A stretch of DNA of 64,000 nt from Streptococcus troglodytae (GCF_002355215.1 NZ_AP014612.1:186001-250000), one strand, 5' to 3'. Counted from the stretch's first letter, positions 1-12,956 are shown. Numbers and translations: made by a program. Notes: generated from the sequence alone by a model not told the origin.

Positions 1-462
1 GGACAGATTCTAGCGTCATCTCTTTATCGCAAGCACCGTCTGATAGAAGTTTTTTTGATGAATCATCTTAATTACACAGCAGACGAAATTCATGAAGAGG
101 CTGAAGTGCTGGAACATACTGTCTCTGATGTGTTTGTTGAACGTTTAGATAAGTTGCTTAACTATCCTAAGGTTTGTCCGCATGGAGGAACCATTCCTCA
201 ACATGGACAGCCCTTAGTAGAGAAGTATCGTACAACTTTAAAGGGTGTAACAGAGATGGGAGTTTACTTGTTGAAACGTATTCAAGATAACTTTCAGTTA
301 TTAAAGTATATGGAACAGCATCATTTAAAGATCGGAGATGAAATAAGACTCCTAGAATATGATGCTTTTGCAGGTGCTTATACCATTGAAAAAGATGGGG
401 AACAATTACAAGTGACATCAGCGGTTGCCAGTCAAATTTACATTGAAAAGAAAGCTAAATAA
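1..462 (+). CDS. sloR: SloR metalloregulator, 3' part (DtxR/MntR family)
   Basis: The open frame enters from the left edge in frame 1 and ends at TAA 460-462, giving the last 153 residues of a protein usually about 217 long. The N-terminal helix-turn-helix is outside the window. What remains fits the DtxR-family dimerisation and metal-binding domain: a His/Glu-rich stretch (HEEAEVLEHTVSD), a Cys-Pro-His-Gly motif (VCPHGGTIP) and a C-terminal SH3-like domain. Family knowledge: SloR is the Mn/Fe-responsive repressor of the sloABC metal-uptake genes. The ATG and TTG codons near position 55 are internal, not starts. No frameshift is seen. The name is recognised from the protein sequence. Confidence 0.88.
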   Translation, partial: GQILASSLYRKHRLIEVFLMNHLNYTADEIHEEAEVLEHTVSDVFVERLDKLLNYPKVCPHGGTIPQHGQPLVEKYRTTLKGVTEMGVYLLKRIQDNFQLLKYMEQHHLKIGDEIRLLEYDAFAGAYTIEKDGEQLQVTSAVASQIYIEKKAK

Positions 463-584
463 GAAGAGACTTATCCATTGGGCATGATATAAGATAGCTT
501 CTAACAGCTGTTATTAGCATTCTGGGTTAAATGATGTCCAAATCATGAGAAAGAATTTTTGCTACTTTTTGAAATTTTCACATC

Positions 585-627
585 AATAAAGCTTCCATGC
601 ATGCTTGAAAGTCATGGAAGCTTTATT
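585..627. terminator. 15-bp perfect hairpin downstream of sloR
   Basis: The arms AATAAAGCTTCCATG (585-599) and CATGGAAGCTTTATT (613-627) are perfectly complementary around a 13-nt loop. The hairpin lies between convergent sloR and dusB and could serve either strand. The T-rich tail is weak, so it may instead be a structural repeat. Confidence 0.6.
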
Positions 628-663
628 CTTTAGAAAGATGTTTATTAAGGGTTTAAGCGAGTC

Positions 664-775
664 ATACTCAACAAAAGTCAAGAATAGACCTGATGACGAG
701 TCGCAGACAATAACAGAGTACAGCAAACTAGTATCATCAGTACAACAATCTATCGTTTTGATTTTTGCTGAGTAT
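664..775. repeat. Short element with terminal inverted repeats (MITE-like)
   Basis: Left end ATACTCAACAAAAGTCAA (664-681) and right end TTGATTTTTGCTGAGTAT (758-775) are inverted copies matching at 16 of 18 positions, flanking about 76 bp without a credible gene. The interior segment around 729-754 is similar to 54766-54795. The right end runs into the TGA stop codon of dusB at 775-777, suggesting insertion at the gene's 3' edge. No transposase is present, so the element would be non-autonomous. Confidence 0.5.
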
Positions 776-1752
776 CAATGGACTTGATTGAAAATGTTCT
801 CGACTTCCGAAATGGTTTCAGCTCGTGAGACAGCTGAGCGAATTTTGGCAGCACCAGATGTACCGCGAAGGTAATAAGGTGCTAAGCCACGAAATTCACG
901 AACAGCGATTTTTTCTCCTTTAAGCTCTACCAAACGTCGAAGATGCTCTTTTGCAATTTCCAGCATTTTGACAAATGGTAGATTATCTAGCATTTGTCCC
1001 GTTTCAAAATAATGATTGATCTGAGAGAAAATATAAGGATTACTTCTGGCTGCGCGACCGATCATAACTGCATCTGCACCAACTTGCTCAATCATAAACC
1101 TAGCATCTTCAACGTTGCGAATATCCCCGTTAGCGATAAAGGGTACTTTAGTGACAGCCTTAGCGACTTTAGCAAGGGTTTCATGGTCACATGAGCCAGT
1201 ATACATTTGCTCTCTGGTACGACCATGCATAGCAAGAGCAGCAACACCAGCTGATTGCGCAGCTAAGGCATTCTCAATTGCTAAAGATGCATCAGACCAG
1301 CCAGTACGCATTTTTACGGTTAAGGGGATATCTAAAACTGACTTAACGCTTGAAATCACGGAATAAATTTTCTCGGGATCTTTCAGCCACATAGCACCAG
1401 CTTCGTTTTTTACGATTTTATTAACAGGACAGCCCATATTGATATCAACAAGATCGGCTTTGGTATTGGCTTGAATAAATTCGGCTGCACGTGCTAGGCT
1501 ATCACCATCACTGCCAAAAAGCTGAATAGAAACGGGATGCTCTCCTTCATCAATATGAAGCATGTGGAGTGTTTTTTCATTATTGTATTGGATGCCTTTA
1601 TCGGATACCATTTCCATCACGACAAGTCCAGCTCCAAATTCTTTAGCGATAGTTCGAAAAGCGGAATTTGTCACTCCTGCCATTGGTGCTAAGACGGTAC
1701 GATGAGGAATTTCCACATTGTCAATCATAAATGAGCTATTAAGCTTTGCCAT
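775..1752 (-). CDS. dusB: tRNA-dihydrouridine synthase
   Basis: A 325-residue FMN-dependent flavoenzyme of the Dus family, which reduces uridines in tRNA D-loops to dihydrouridine. The N-terminus has the TIM-barrel signature APMAGVTN (about 22-29). NMGCPVNK (about 105-112) carries the conserved catalytic Cys, and later strands have the phosphate-binding [11 protein letters not shown] region. The ATG lies inside the 3' end of hslO (14-bp overlap), so the two are translationally coupled in one minus-strand operon. The hslO-dusB pairing is common in streptococci. The stop codon abuts the inverted-repeat element. Length is normal. The exact Dus subfamily is inferred. Confidence 0.9.
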   Translation of the reverse strand: MAKLNSSFMIDNVEIPHRTVLAPMAGVTNSAFRTIAKEFGAGLVVMEMVSDKGIQYNNEKTLHMLHIDEGEHPVSIQLFGSDGDSLARAAEFIQANTKADLVDINMGCPVNKIVKNEAGAMWLKDPEKIYSVISSVKSVLDIPLTVKMRTGWSDASLAIENALAAQSAGVAALAMHGRTREQMYTGSCDHETLAKVAKAVTKVPFIANGDIRNVEDARFMIEQVGADAVMIGRAARSNPYIFSQINHYFETGQMLDNLPFVKMLEIAKEHLRRLVELKGEKIAVREFRGLAPYYLRGTSGAAKIRSAVSRAETISEVENIFNQVH

Positions 1753-2608
1753 TAATCATCTCCTCTAAATCACTTTCCTTAAATTGATATTTTTTACCAC
1801 AAAATTGGCAGACAATTTCTGCTCCGTGGTTTTCTTCCATTTCTTTAAGATCAGATTTGGCCAATGTCATAAGTGCTGCTTCAAAACGTTGACGCGAGCA
1901 ATCACAGGTAAACTGTAAGTCTTCCTCAGCTAAAACTTTATAGTCCTCTTCACCATAGATAGCATTCAAGAGAGCTTCGATGTGATCATCTGACTCTAGC
2001 AGAGTTGAAATAGCAGGCATTTCCTGAATACGTTTTTCGTAACGAGCGATTTCTTCCGCAGAAGCTCCTGGAAGGACTTGCAGCATAAAGCCACCGGCTA
2101 CTTTGACCTTATTCTTTTTATCTAAGAGCACATTGAGCCCAACAGCAGATGGTGTTTGTTCACTTTCAGTTAGATAGTAAGCCAAATCTTCACCGATTTC
2201 ACCTGAAACAAGTGGCGTTGATGAGGTATAAGGGTTGCCAGTTCCATAGTCAGTGATGACCACAAACTGTCCATTTCCCATAAAAGGTCCCACGATAACT
2301 TCACCGCTAGCTGTTTTTTTGACATCAACGCCGGCATTTTGAATGTAGCCTTTTACATTTCCTTTGGTATCAGCAACCGAAATAATATGACCAAAAGAAG
2401 AGTCACCGATAACTTTGACAGTAACCTTGCTGTCTCCCTTTTGATTAGCTGCGAGAATTTGGTTGGCAATGAGTGTGCGTCCTAGAGCAACAGTTGAACT
2501 CGATAGGGTTTGATGTTTTTCTTGAGCAGTTCTGACCGTTTCAGTGCTATCAAGTACATAAGCACGGAAAGATCCTGATTTTGCTATTGACTTAATAAGT
2601 TTATCCAT
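1739..2608 (-). CDS. hslO: Redox-regulated chaperone Hsp33
   Basis: A 289-residue Hsp33, a cytoplasmic holdase activated by oxidation. The N-terminal chaperone domain has the family block [20 protein letters not shown]. The C-terminal zinc switch is complete: CDC (about residues 235-237) and CQFC (about 268-271) supply the four cysteines that bind zinc when reduced. An in-frame ATG two codons upstream (2614) is possible; the start at 2608 follows streptococcal homologues that begin MDK. Neither has a clear Shine-Dalgarno, so the choice is uncertain. The gene heads the hslO-dusB operon. Confidence 0.9.
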   Translation of the reverse strand: MDKLIKSIAKSGSFRAYVLDSTETVRTAQEKHQTLSSSTVALGRTLIANQILAANQKGDSKVTVKVIGDSSFGHIISVADTKGNVKGYIQNAGVDVKKTASGEVIVGPFMGNGQFVVITDYGTGNPYTSSTPLVSGEIGEDLAYYLTESEQTPSAVGLNVLLDKKNKVKVAGGFMLQVLPGASAEEIARYEKRIQEMPAISTLLESDDHIEALLNAIYGEEDYKVLAEEDLQFTCDCSRQRFEAALMTLAKSDLKEMEENHGAEIVCQFCGKKYQFKESDLEEMINGKA

Positions 2609-2627
2609 ATCCATTATTTTAACACAA

Positions 2628-2633
2628 ATTATA
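2628..2633 (-). promoter_or_regulatory. -10 element for hslO-dusB
   Basis: The minus strand reads TATAAT at 2633-2628, about 20 bp upstream of the hslO start. No convincing -35 hexamer is seen at the expected distance, so the leader would be very short. Confidence 0.45.
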
Positions 2634-2907
2634 CGGAAGTAATAATAGGGAAACTTGGTAAATACATTCTTTAACTATTATCAAAAAAGTGTTTCACCTA
2701 ATTTCAATGAATGTTAGTCAACTAAAAGACTTATTATTAAAATTTTTCTTAATACTTTAAGTTTAAGGGATAAATATGAAAAGCCAAGAGGCTCATCAGT
2801 GTATTTTCGAAGGCAGTTCTGGACTGTTGCGAAAGCGGTTTAAAACGGCGAGGTTTTGGGGAAGAGAGGTATATAAAGGAATTAAAATAGAAAAAAAGGA
2901 AAAGCTA

Positions 2908-2936
2908 TTGACAAAGGGGCGAAGAGCTGATAGAAT
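2908..2936 (+). promoter_or_regulatory. rRNA operon promoter
   Basis: TTGACA (2908-2913), 17-bp spacer, TAGAAT (2931-2936). It lies about 140 bp upstream of the 16S gene and just before the leader sequence ccctttgaaaactgaacaag, typical of low-GC Gram-positive rRNA leaders. The stretch 2640-2900 holds no supported gene; an open frame there lacks protein-like composition. Confidence 0.8.
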
Positions 2937-3073
2937 AAAGAAGTTGTCTCAGAAAGAGGCAGAGCCCTTTGAAAACTGAACAAGAAGACGAACCAAACAA
3001 GTGCAGGGTTACGAAAGTAACCTGTCAATAAGAAAAAAACTGTCAGAGTGCAGAGATGAGTGAAGAGACGAAC

Positions 3074-4636
<1,563 letters not shown>

Positions 4637-4689
4637 AAAAAAGGAAAGCACGATAGGGGAGCTTCTTGTTTAGTTTTGAGAGGGTAAGT

Positions 4690-4762
4690 GGGGCCTTAGC
4701 TCAGCTGGGAGAGCGCCTGCTTTGCACGCAGGAGGTCAGCGGTTCGATCCCGCTAGGCTCCA
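4690..4762 (+). tRNA. tRNA-Ala (anticodon TGC)
   Basis: A cloverleaf can be drawn: acceptor arm GGGGCCT/AGGCTCC, anticodon loop ctTTGCAcg with TGC, and T-loop GGTTCGATCC. It sits in the 16S-23S spacer, the usual place for tRNA-Ala in streptococci. CCA is not encoded. Confidence 0.97.
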
Positions 4763-4945
4763 TTAAAACAGGATACTAAAGAAGTAAGTCTAGAGTTCAA
4801 CTTAATATCTTGTTTAAGACAAGGAAGTCTATAAAATACGATGGTTCATTGACAATTGAATAGCTAGAAAGAGCCCTATAGCGCAGCTATAGGGACAACA
4901 CGAAAGAAACCGAGACGCTGCAAAGCCAAAGAAACGAGAAAATAA

Positions 4946-7846
<2,901 letters not shown>

Positions 7847-8033
7847 AAAATAAGTTACTAAAGGCGTAAAATCCGCCTGAAAAATAGGAAATGGGTGCAG
7901 TGTTCGATGAACACCAGACCATTTCTCTTTTTTCCAAGGATTTAGCCCGAGTACAATTCCTTAAGTAAAGGAAGCAGGCGCAGCGTTGGTTTTAGTGGCT
8001 AGCTATTCAATCGTGAGTGAGCGATCACGCTTG

Positions 8034-8149
8034 TTAAGTGATGATAGCCTAGGGGAGACACCTGTATCCATGCCGAACACAGCAGTTAAGCCCTAGCACG
8101 CCTGAAGTAGTTGGGGGTTGCCCCCTGTGAGATAGGGTCGTCGCTTAGC
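8034..8149 (+). rRNA. 5S ribosomal RNA
   Basis: About 116 nt, with conserved segments cctgtatccatgccgaacac and cagttaagccctagc, and complementary ends around taagtgatgat and gtcgtcgcttag. The 23S-5S spacer (about 7847-8033) holds no other gene. Confidence 0.95.
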
Positions 8150-8154
8150 AAAAT

Positions 8155-8228
8155 TCCGGCATAGCTCAGTTGGTAGTAGCGCATGACTGTTAATCATGAT
8201 GTCGTAGGTTCGAGTCCTACTGCCGGAG
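8155..8228 (+). tRNA. tRNA-Asn (anticodon GTT)
   Basis: Acceptor arm TCCGGCA/TGCCGGA, anticodon loop ctGTTaa and T-loop GGTTCGAGTCC. It is placed 5 nt after 5S and closes the rRNA operon. CCA is not encoded. Confidence 0.97.
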
Positions 8229-8249
8229 TTTTATATATTATAGATATGG

Positions 8250-8274
8250 AGCATCTTTACCTAGGTGCTTTTTT
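8250..8274 (+). terminator. rRNA operon terminator
   Basis: AGCATCT (8250-8256) pairs with AGGTGCT (8263-8269) across a 6-nt loop, followed by a T-run. It lies 21 bp after tRNA-Asn. Confidence 0.8.
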
Positions 8275-8815
8275 AGTTTTATTATCAATTGTATTGAGTG
8301 GAATCGAATAGCATATAAAGAATGACTAGTGGTTTCTCTTTAAACTGTTAGAATGATTGTTTAATAGTGTAGGCAGCTTTGAGTTTTGTTATATTTAATA
8401 AATGAATGCATTGTCCAAATTGGTTAAGTGCATGGAGGTAAAAATATGATTGTATGCGCGAGTTATTTGCGATTATTTTTTGTTTCTCGTGAACTTTGAT
8501 TTGTTGATATTGTTCTCGAATTGGACGTGTTCTGCATACCCTGCTTTATCTTGAATTTTGATCTTCTTAATTTTCAATCTGTGAGTTGAACGTTTCAGGG
8601 ATTTTGTCCAATTTCAATTAATGAGGACCACGGGGATCTACTTATCAAAACTTTTTTGTGTAAAATAAAGGATCTGCTTAAGTGTCTTATTAGTTTGTAA
8701 TGTGAGGTGACGTTTTGTTTTAAAAGAAACTGTTTATTTAATAAGGCCTCACTTTAATATTCTGTCAATAATGTCTATTTTTGTTAGTCAGAGGTTATAA
8801 ACAAATAGCCAGTGA
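8275..8815. other. Gene-poor interval between the rRNA operon and comX
   Basis: About 540 bp without a recognisable gene. One minimal open frame has a good ribosome binding site (8446-8499). An inverted pair, GTGAGG near 8702 and CCTCAC near 8746, could form a loose stem. Nothing here is supported by homology I recognise. The region sits exactly at the suspected rearrangement junction. Confidence 0.5.
8446..8499 (+). CDS. Possible 17-residue peptide (speculative)
   Basis: ATG at 8446 follows GGAGGT at 8434-8439 with good spacing and encodes MIVCASYLRLFFVSREL, a basic-hydrophobic peptide, before TGA. It lies upstream of comX. No homology is recognised, and it is not the ComS precursor, whose known C-terminus differs. 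A frame this short can occur by chance. Confidence 0.15.
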   Translation: MIVCASYLRLFFVSREL

Positions 8816-8819
8816 AATG

Positions 8820-8862
8820 GGACATTTATGTCCTGTTCTTAAAATCTTTTTCGTTTTATAAT
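8820..8862 (+). promoter_or_regulatory. comX promoter with ComR-type box
   Basis: GGACATTTATGTCC (8820-8833) is a perfect dyad of the kind bound by the ComR-XIP complex in mutans-group streptococci. It is followed by a T-rich tract and a -10 TATAAT (8857-8862). The -10 lies inside a perfect 20-bp palindrome (8856-8875) that reaches the ribosome binding site. The arrangement box, T-tract, -10 matches the known layout of ComR targets. Confidence 0.8.
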
Positions 8863-8894
8863 AATTTTATTATAAAAGGAGGTCATCGTAATAG

Positions 8895-9376
8895 ATGGAA
8901 GAAGATTTTGAAATTGTTTTAATAAGGTTAAGCCAATTGTATGGAAATTAAGTCGTTATTACTTTATTAAAATGTGGACTCGTGAAGATTGGCAACAAGA
9001 GGGAATGTTGATTTTGCACCAATTATTAAGGGAACATCCAGAATTAGAAGAGGATGATACAAAATTGTATATCTATTTTAAAACACGTTTTTCTAATTAC
9101 ATTAAAGATGTTTTACGTCAGCAAGAAAGTCAGAAACGCCGTTTTAATAGAATGTCTTATGAAGAAGTCGGTGAGATTGAACACTGTTTGTCAAGTGGTG
9201 GTATGCAATTGGATGAATATATTTTATTTCGTGATAGTTTGCTTGCATATAAACAAGGTCTGAGTACTGAAAAGCAAGAGCTGTTTGAGCGCTTGGTAGC
9301 AGGAGAGCACTTTTTGGGAAGGCAAAGTATGCTGAAAGATTTACGTAAAAAATTAAGTGATTTTAAGGAGAAATAG
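8895..9376 (+). pseudogene. comX: Competence sigma factor ComX/SigX, frameshifted near the start
   Basis: ComX is the alternative sigma factor that switches on late competence genes at cin-boxes. The ATG at 8895, behind AAAGGAGG, reads MEEDFEIV and then shifts at the T4 run 8917-8920, reaching TAA at 8949. Adding one T restores a 160-residue protein continuing NKVKPIVWKLS and on through the uninterrupted frame from ATG 8972 (MWTREDWQQEG) to TAG 9376. As written only an N-terminally shortened 134-residue product from 8972 could be made, and that ATG has no ribosome binding site. The promoter is intact. Given at least 15 similar deletions nearby, sequencing error is likelier than real loss. Confidence 0.85.
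9054..9263 (+). CDS. xrpA: XrpA, peptide encoded in the +1 frame inside comX
   Basis: A 69-residue open frame (starting MIQNCISILKHVF) lies wholly within comX, one base out of register with it. S. mutans is reported to encode such a 69-residue peptide, XrpA, inside comX, which lowers comX activity and affects oxidative stress tolerance. Length and position here match that description as I recall it. The frame is intact, and it is the same register as the truncated N-terminal comX frame, although a stop at 8949 separates them. Without that prior report the frame would look like a shadow. Confidence 0.6.
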   Translation: MIQNCISILKHVFLITLKMFYVSKKVRNAVLIECLMKKSVRLNTVCQVVVCNWMNIFYFVIVCLHINKV

Positions 9377-9387
9377 TTAGAAAGGGA

Positions 9388-9420
9388 AAGAATGGAACAT
9401 GTGATTGTACCATTCTTTTT
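9388..9420 (+). terminator. comX terminator
   Basis: AAGAATGG (9388-9395) pairs with CCATTCTT (9410-9417), followed by T residues, starting 11 bp after the comX stop. Confidence 0.8.
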
Positions 9421-9483
9421 GGTTGAAAATTAAGAAAAGTTATTATAAATTATTGGTTTAACACGCCATATCGTCAAACTTTT

Positions 9484-9492
9484 TGATATAAT
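9484..9492 (+). promoter_or_regulatory. Extended -10 promoter for ispE
   Basis: TGATATAAT, an extended -10 element, lies 30 bp before the ispE start. No -35 match is seen at 16-18 bp. Confidence 0.6.
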
Positions 9493-9522
9493 GTGTTTAA
9501 CAGTTTTCAGGGAAGGCATATT

Positions 9523-10370
9523 ATGGAAATTATTGAAAAAGCTCCGGCTAAAATCAATCTTGGACTTGATATTGCTGGAAAATATCAAGATGGTTTTCAC
9601 GAATTGTCAATGATTATGGCCAGTGTTGATTTAAATGATTATTTGACTATCACAGAAATTGCTGAGGATAAGATAGTTGTAGAATCAAATAATTGCAAAT
9701 TACCTTTAAATCGAAAAAATGATGTTTATAAAGCTGCTCATCTTCTAAAGAGGAGATATCATATCTCAACGGGGCTCAAAATATCTCTCCAAAAAATGAT
9801 ACCTATATGTGCTGGTTTAGGCGGTGGGTCCAGTGATGCTGCTGCAACTTTACGTGCTCTCAATTGTTTGTGGAAACTTAATTTATCAACAAAAGAACTG
9901 ATTGATGTTGGTTTTGAAATTGGAAGCGATGTTCCTTATTGCATTGAAGCAGGCTGTGCTTTAATTTCAGGTAAAGGTGAAATTGTAGAACCTTTAGCAA
10001 CTACTTTGTCAACTTGGGTGGTCTTGGTCAAACCTGATTTTGGAATTTCAACGAAAACAATCTTTAAAGAAATTGATATGGCAACAATTTCTCGAGTTGA
10101 TATTCCTGCTCTAAAAGAGGCACTTTTAGCAGATTCTTATGAGAATGCCTTACAATTTATGGGAAATTCTCTTGAAGATATTACTATTGCTAAAAAACCT
10201 TTTATTCAAAAATAAAAGGCCGTATGATAAAGTGTGGTGCGGATATTGCTTTAATGACGGGAAGTGGACCAACCGTTTTTGCTCTCTGTCGAACAGAAAA
10301 ACGAGCGGATCGTGTTGTTAATAGCATGAAAGGCTTTTGTAAGGAAGTTTATAAAGTTAGAATGTTATAG
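9523..10370 (+). pseudogene. ispE: 4-diphosphocytidyl-2-C-methylerythritol kinase homologue, frameshifted
   Basis: A GHMP kinase. The N-terminus (EKAPAKINLGLDIAG) and the ATP-binding loop PICAGLGGGSSDAAAT (about residues 91-106) are clear. IspE phosphorylates CDP-methylerythritol in the MEP pathway. The frame breaks at the A5 run 10208-10212 (TAA at 10213); one added A restores IKGRMIKCGADIALMTGSGP, with the third GHMP motif, and a normal 282-residue protein ending at TAG 10370. The ATG at 9523 follows AGGGAAGG; an upstream ATG at 9493 lacks a site. Streptococci use the mevalonate pathway, so this is an orphan whose substrate is unclear. Confidence 0.85.
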
Positions 10371-10960
10371 AAACTGATATCATTTATTAAAGCTTACTGT
10401 TGTGAGAACTTTGAAATCATACTCTACCGTTGCTTTAAATTTTTTCGAATGAAACTCATGATCTGCGGTTTTTTCAAAATGAATTTTTTCACTCCTCTGT
10501 TTTTAAGGTAAGGGTAAAAAATTGTTCACTGGTTGAAGTAGGCAGTTCATCCCACAAAGTTAGTTAGAATGTGGTTAATTTTGGCAAGCTTATTGTTATC
10601 TCAAATGGTTTGGGAGATATTTAAACTATTATTTTCCTAAACAAGAAATAGCGACCGGAAGTTTACTGTAACATTTAACGCAGAAGTATATAGGAACTTA
10701 TGCAAAAGTAAGACTGGCATAATGGCTTATACCTCTTACCCTTCATAGTATTTTAAATCAGCTGATTTAAAAAAAGATCGAGGGAGTTGCAATCAAGCTT
10801 TGATTCGCACTGCTGCTAAGGCGACTATCAAAATGATAGAATATTCAAAAAGAAAATGGACCAGTTAGAATTGAAAGAAGTTCTGTTTATGAACATGATT
10901 AACCGTATGAGTAGAGTCAATTTATTTGATTCTTTTTTTTATGATAAGATTAGACGATAG
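10371..10960. other. 590-bp interval with degenerate coding traces
   Basis: No intact gene. In the plus direction stretches read like protein in shifting frames, for example VVNFGKLIVISNGLGDI around 10571-10621, and the clearer tract annotated separately at 10650-10868. Several frames must be joined and stops crossed, so this looks like a decayed gene of unknown identity. I recognise no family. Confidence 0.4.
10650..10868 (+). pseudogene. Degenerate open tract, unknown
   Basis: A 73-codon tract with a single internal TAG reads NSDRKFTVTFNAEVYRNL, then KSKTGIMAYTSY, then ALIRTAAKATIKMIEYSKRK before a final TAG. The composition resembles real protein, but there is no start codon with a ribosome binding site and no recognised domain. 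One added A near 10640 would extend the frame upstream. Product and origin are unknown. Confidence 0.25.
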
Positions 10961-10964
10961 ATAA

Positions 10965-10976
10965 TTAACTGGTTAA
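10965..10976 (+). promoter_or_regulatory. AdcR operator
   Basis: TTAACTGGTTAA is a perfect dyad matching the TTAACnnGTTAA core known for the zinc repressor AdcR, 19 bp before the adcR ATG. It implies autoregulation of adcRCB by zinc. Confidence 0.85.
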
Positions 10977-10994
10977 TTAAAAGGAGGGGTATTT

Positions 10995-11441
10995 ATGACT
11001 TTAGGACAGCAAATTGATGCTTTGATCAATCAGATTCTTTTAAAAGCTGAAAATCAGCATGAACTGTTAATTGGCTCTTGTCAGAGTGATGTTAAATTGA
11101 CTAATACTCAAGAGCATATTCTTATGTTATTATCACAGGAAAAAAGTTTAACTAATTCTGATTTAGCTAAAGAGTTAAATATTAGTCAAGCTGCTGTGAC
11201 AAAAGCCGTGAAATCTCTTGTTGGGCAAGAAATGTTAGAATTAACAAAGGATGAAACAGATGCTAGGGTCACTTATTTTCGTTTAACGAAATTGGCAGAA
11301 CCAGTCGCCAAAGAGCATGAGCACCACCATGTTGCAACGTTATCCGTTTATGATCGTCTATCACAAGGATTTTCTCAGAAGGAAAAGTCTGTGATTAGTC
11401 GCTTTTTAACGGCTTTAACTAAGGAATTAGAAGAGGAATAA
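10995..11441 (+). CDS. adcR: Zinc-responsive MarR-family repressor AdcR
   Basis: A 148-residue winged-helix regulator. Residues about 41-95 form the DNA-binding domain ([23 protein letters not shown], wing [13 protein letters not shown]). A cluster HEHHH (about residues 108-112) agrees with the zinc-sensing histidines of AdcR. With zinc bound it represses zinc import. The ATG follows AAAGGAGGGG. It is first of a three-gene operon with its own operator upstream, and adcC starts 2 bp after its stop. No anomaly. Confidence 0.93.
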   Translation: MTLGQQIDALINQILLKAENQHELLIGSCQSDVKLTNTQEHILMLLSQEKSLTNSDLAKELNISQAAVTKAVKSLVGQEMLELTKDETDARVTYFRLTKLAEPVAKEHEHHHVATLSVYDRLSQGFSQKEKSVISRFLTALTKELEEE

Positions 11442-11443
11442 TT

Positions 11444-12154
11444 GTGAGATACATTACTGTTGAAAATCTGTCTTATCAGTATGATGCAGAACCTGTTTTG
11501 GAGGGAGTTAACTATCATTTAGATAGTGGCGAATTTGTCACTTTGACTGGGGAAAACGGAGCTGCAAAGTCAACTTTGATTAAAGCAACTTTGGGTATTC
11601 TCAAGCCTAAAATTGGCTCTGTTATTTTTTCTAAAAAAAATGTATCTGGCAAGGCATTACGTTTGGCTTATTTACCTCAGCAAATTGCCAGTTTTAACGC
11701 AGGCTTTCCTAGTACAGTCTATGAATTTGTGAAATCAGGGCGTTATCCGAGAAATGGTTGGTTTAGAAGGCTAACAAAGCATGATGATGAGCATATAAAA
11801 GTTAGTCTAGAGTCGGTTGGTATGTGGGAAAATTGCCAAAAACCTATCGGAAGTCTTTCTGGCGGACAAAAACAGCGTGCGGTTATTGCTAGAATGTTTG
11901 CTAGTGACCCTGATATTTTTGTCTTGGATGAGCCGACAACGGGAATGGATGCAGGAACGACGGAAACCTTTTATAAACTCATGCATCATAGTGCTCATGA
12001 GCATGATAAAGCAGTTTTGATGATTACACATGATCCGGAAGAGGTTAAAGCGTACGCAGACCGTAATATCCATTTAGTCAGAAATCAAAATCTCCCCTGG
12101 CGTTGTTTTAATGTGCATGAAAAAGACAGAGAGGAAGAAAATAATGTTAAATAG
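11444..12154 (+). CDS. adcC: Zinc ABC transporter ATP-binding protein AdcC
   Basis: A 236-residue ABC ATPase powering zinc uptake with the AdcB permease and an AdcA binding protein encoded elsewhere. The Walker A reads GENGAAKST (about residues 37-45), with Ala where GxxGxGK has its last Gly; I recall the same variant in other streptococcal AdcC proteins. The signature LSGGQKQR and Walker B IFVLDEPT are canonical, and the switch His is in MITHDPE. The start is GTG, 2 bp after adcR. The 3' end overlaps adcB by 11 bp. Confidence 0.93.
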   Translation: MRYITVENLSYQYDAEPVLEGVNYHLDSGEFVTLTGENGAAKSTLIKATLGILKPKIGSVIFSKKNVSGKALRLAYLPQQIASFNAGFPSTVYEFVKSGRYPRNGWFRRLTKHDDEHIKVSLESVGMWENCQKPIGSLSGGQKQRAVIARMFASDPDIFVLDEPTTGMDAGTTETFYKLMHHSAHEHDKAVLMITHDPEEVKAYADRNIHLVRNQNLPWRCFNVHEKDREEENNVK

Positions 12155-12956
12155 CATTTTGGCTTATGACTTTATGCAACGTGCTTTATTGGCTGTTGCT
12201 GCAATCAGTTTTTTTGCACCAATTTTAGGATTATTTTTGATTTTACGTCGTCAGAGTTTAATGAGTGATACCTTGAGTCATGTCTCTTTAGCAGGTGTTG
12301 CTTTTGGTGTATTATTAGGAATTTCTCCTACTTGGACAACTCTTGTAGTCGTCACGTTAGCAGCTGTTATACTTGAATATTTACGGACTGTTTATCGTCA
12401 TTATATGGAAATTGCGACTGCTATTTTGATGTCACTAGGACTAGCTATATCTTTAATTGTTATGAGTAAAGCTGGGAATGCTAGCAATGTCAGTCTTGAA
12501 CAATATCTTTTTGGTTCTATTATCACCATCAGTCCTGAACAGGTCATTGCCTTATTTATAATTGCGATTATTGTTCTTATTTTGACAATTTGTTTTATCA
12601 GACCAATGTATATTTTGACTTTTGATGAAGATACTGCTTTTGTGGATGGTTTGCCAGTTCGTTTAATGTCTGTTTTATTCAATATTGTGACAGGAATTGC
12701 TATTTCCCTTACAATTCCGGCAGCAGGAGCTCTTTTAGTATCAACTATTATGGTTTTGCCAGCAAGTATTGCGATGAGATTGGGAAAAAGTTTCAAAACT
12801 GTTATTGTTTTAGGGATTCTAATTGGCTTTATTGGTATGGTTTCTGGAATTATTATTTCTTATTTGGCAGAAACACCTGCTAGTGCTACAATTACCTTGA
12901 TTTTTATTACGATTTTCGTTTTTATTGGATTAATGGAGCGATTGGTGAAAGATTGA
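12144..12956 (+). CDS. adcB: Zinc ABC transporter permease AdcB
   Basis: A 270-residue membrane protein of the ABC-3 (ZnuB) family with seven or more hydrophobic segments; residues about 35-45 carry the family motif [13 protein letters not shown]. The start at 12144 (MLNSILAYD) follows GAGGAAG inside the adcC 3' end; an in-frame ATG at 12111 lies further within adcC and is less likely. Last gene of the adc operon, before a hairpin shared with convergent tyrS. Confidence 0.93.
   Translation: MLNSILAYDFMQRALLAVAAISFFAPILGLFLILRRQSLMSDTLSHVSLAGVAFGVLLGISPTWTTLVVVTLAAVILEYLRTVYRHYMEIATAILMSLGLAISLIVMSKAGNASNVSLEQYLFGSIITISPEQVIALFIIAIIVLILTICFIRPMYILTFDEDTAFVDGLPVRLMSVLFNIVTGIAISLTIPAAGALLVSTIMVLPASIAMRLGKSFKTVIVLGILIGFIGMVSGIIISYLAETPASATITLIFITIFVFIGLMERLVKD

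Noticed and set aside
605..787. 60-codon open frame downstream of sloR
   Set aside because: It spans one arm of the hairpin and the inverted-repeat element; composition is not protein-like.
2776..2979. 67-codon open frame before the rRNA operon
   Set aside because: It overlaps the rRNA promoter and leader, is very Lys/Arg-rich and has no protein-like pattern.
8446..8499. ComS-like pheromone gene next to comX
   Set aside because: The peptide lacks the tryptophan-rich C-terminus of the known XIP; kept only as a speculative frame.
11552..11580. adcC as a degenerate ATPase because of GENGAAKS
   Set aside because: The same Ala variant is recalled in other streptococcal AdcC proteins, and the other motifs are canonical.
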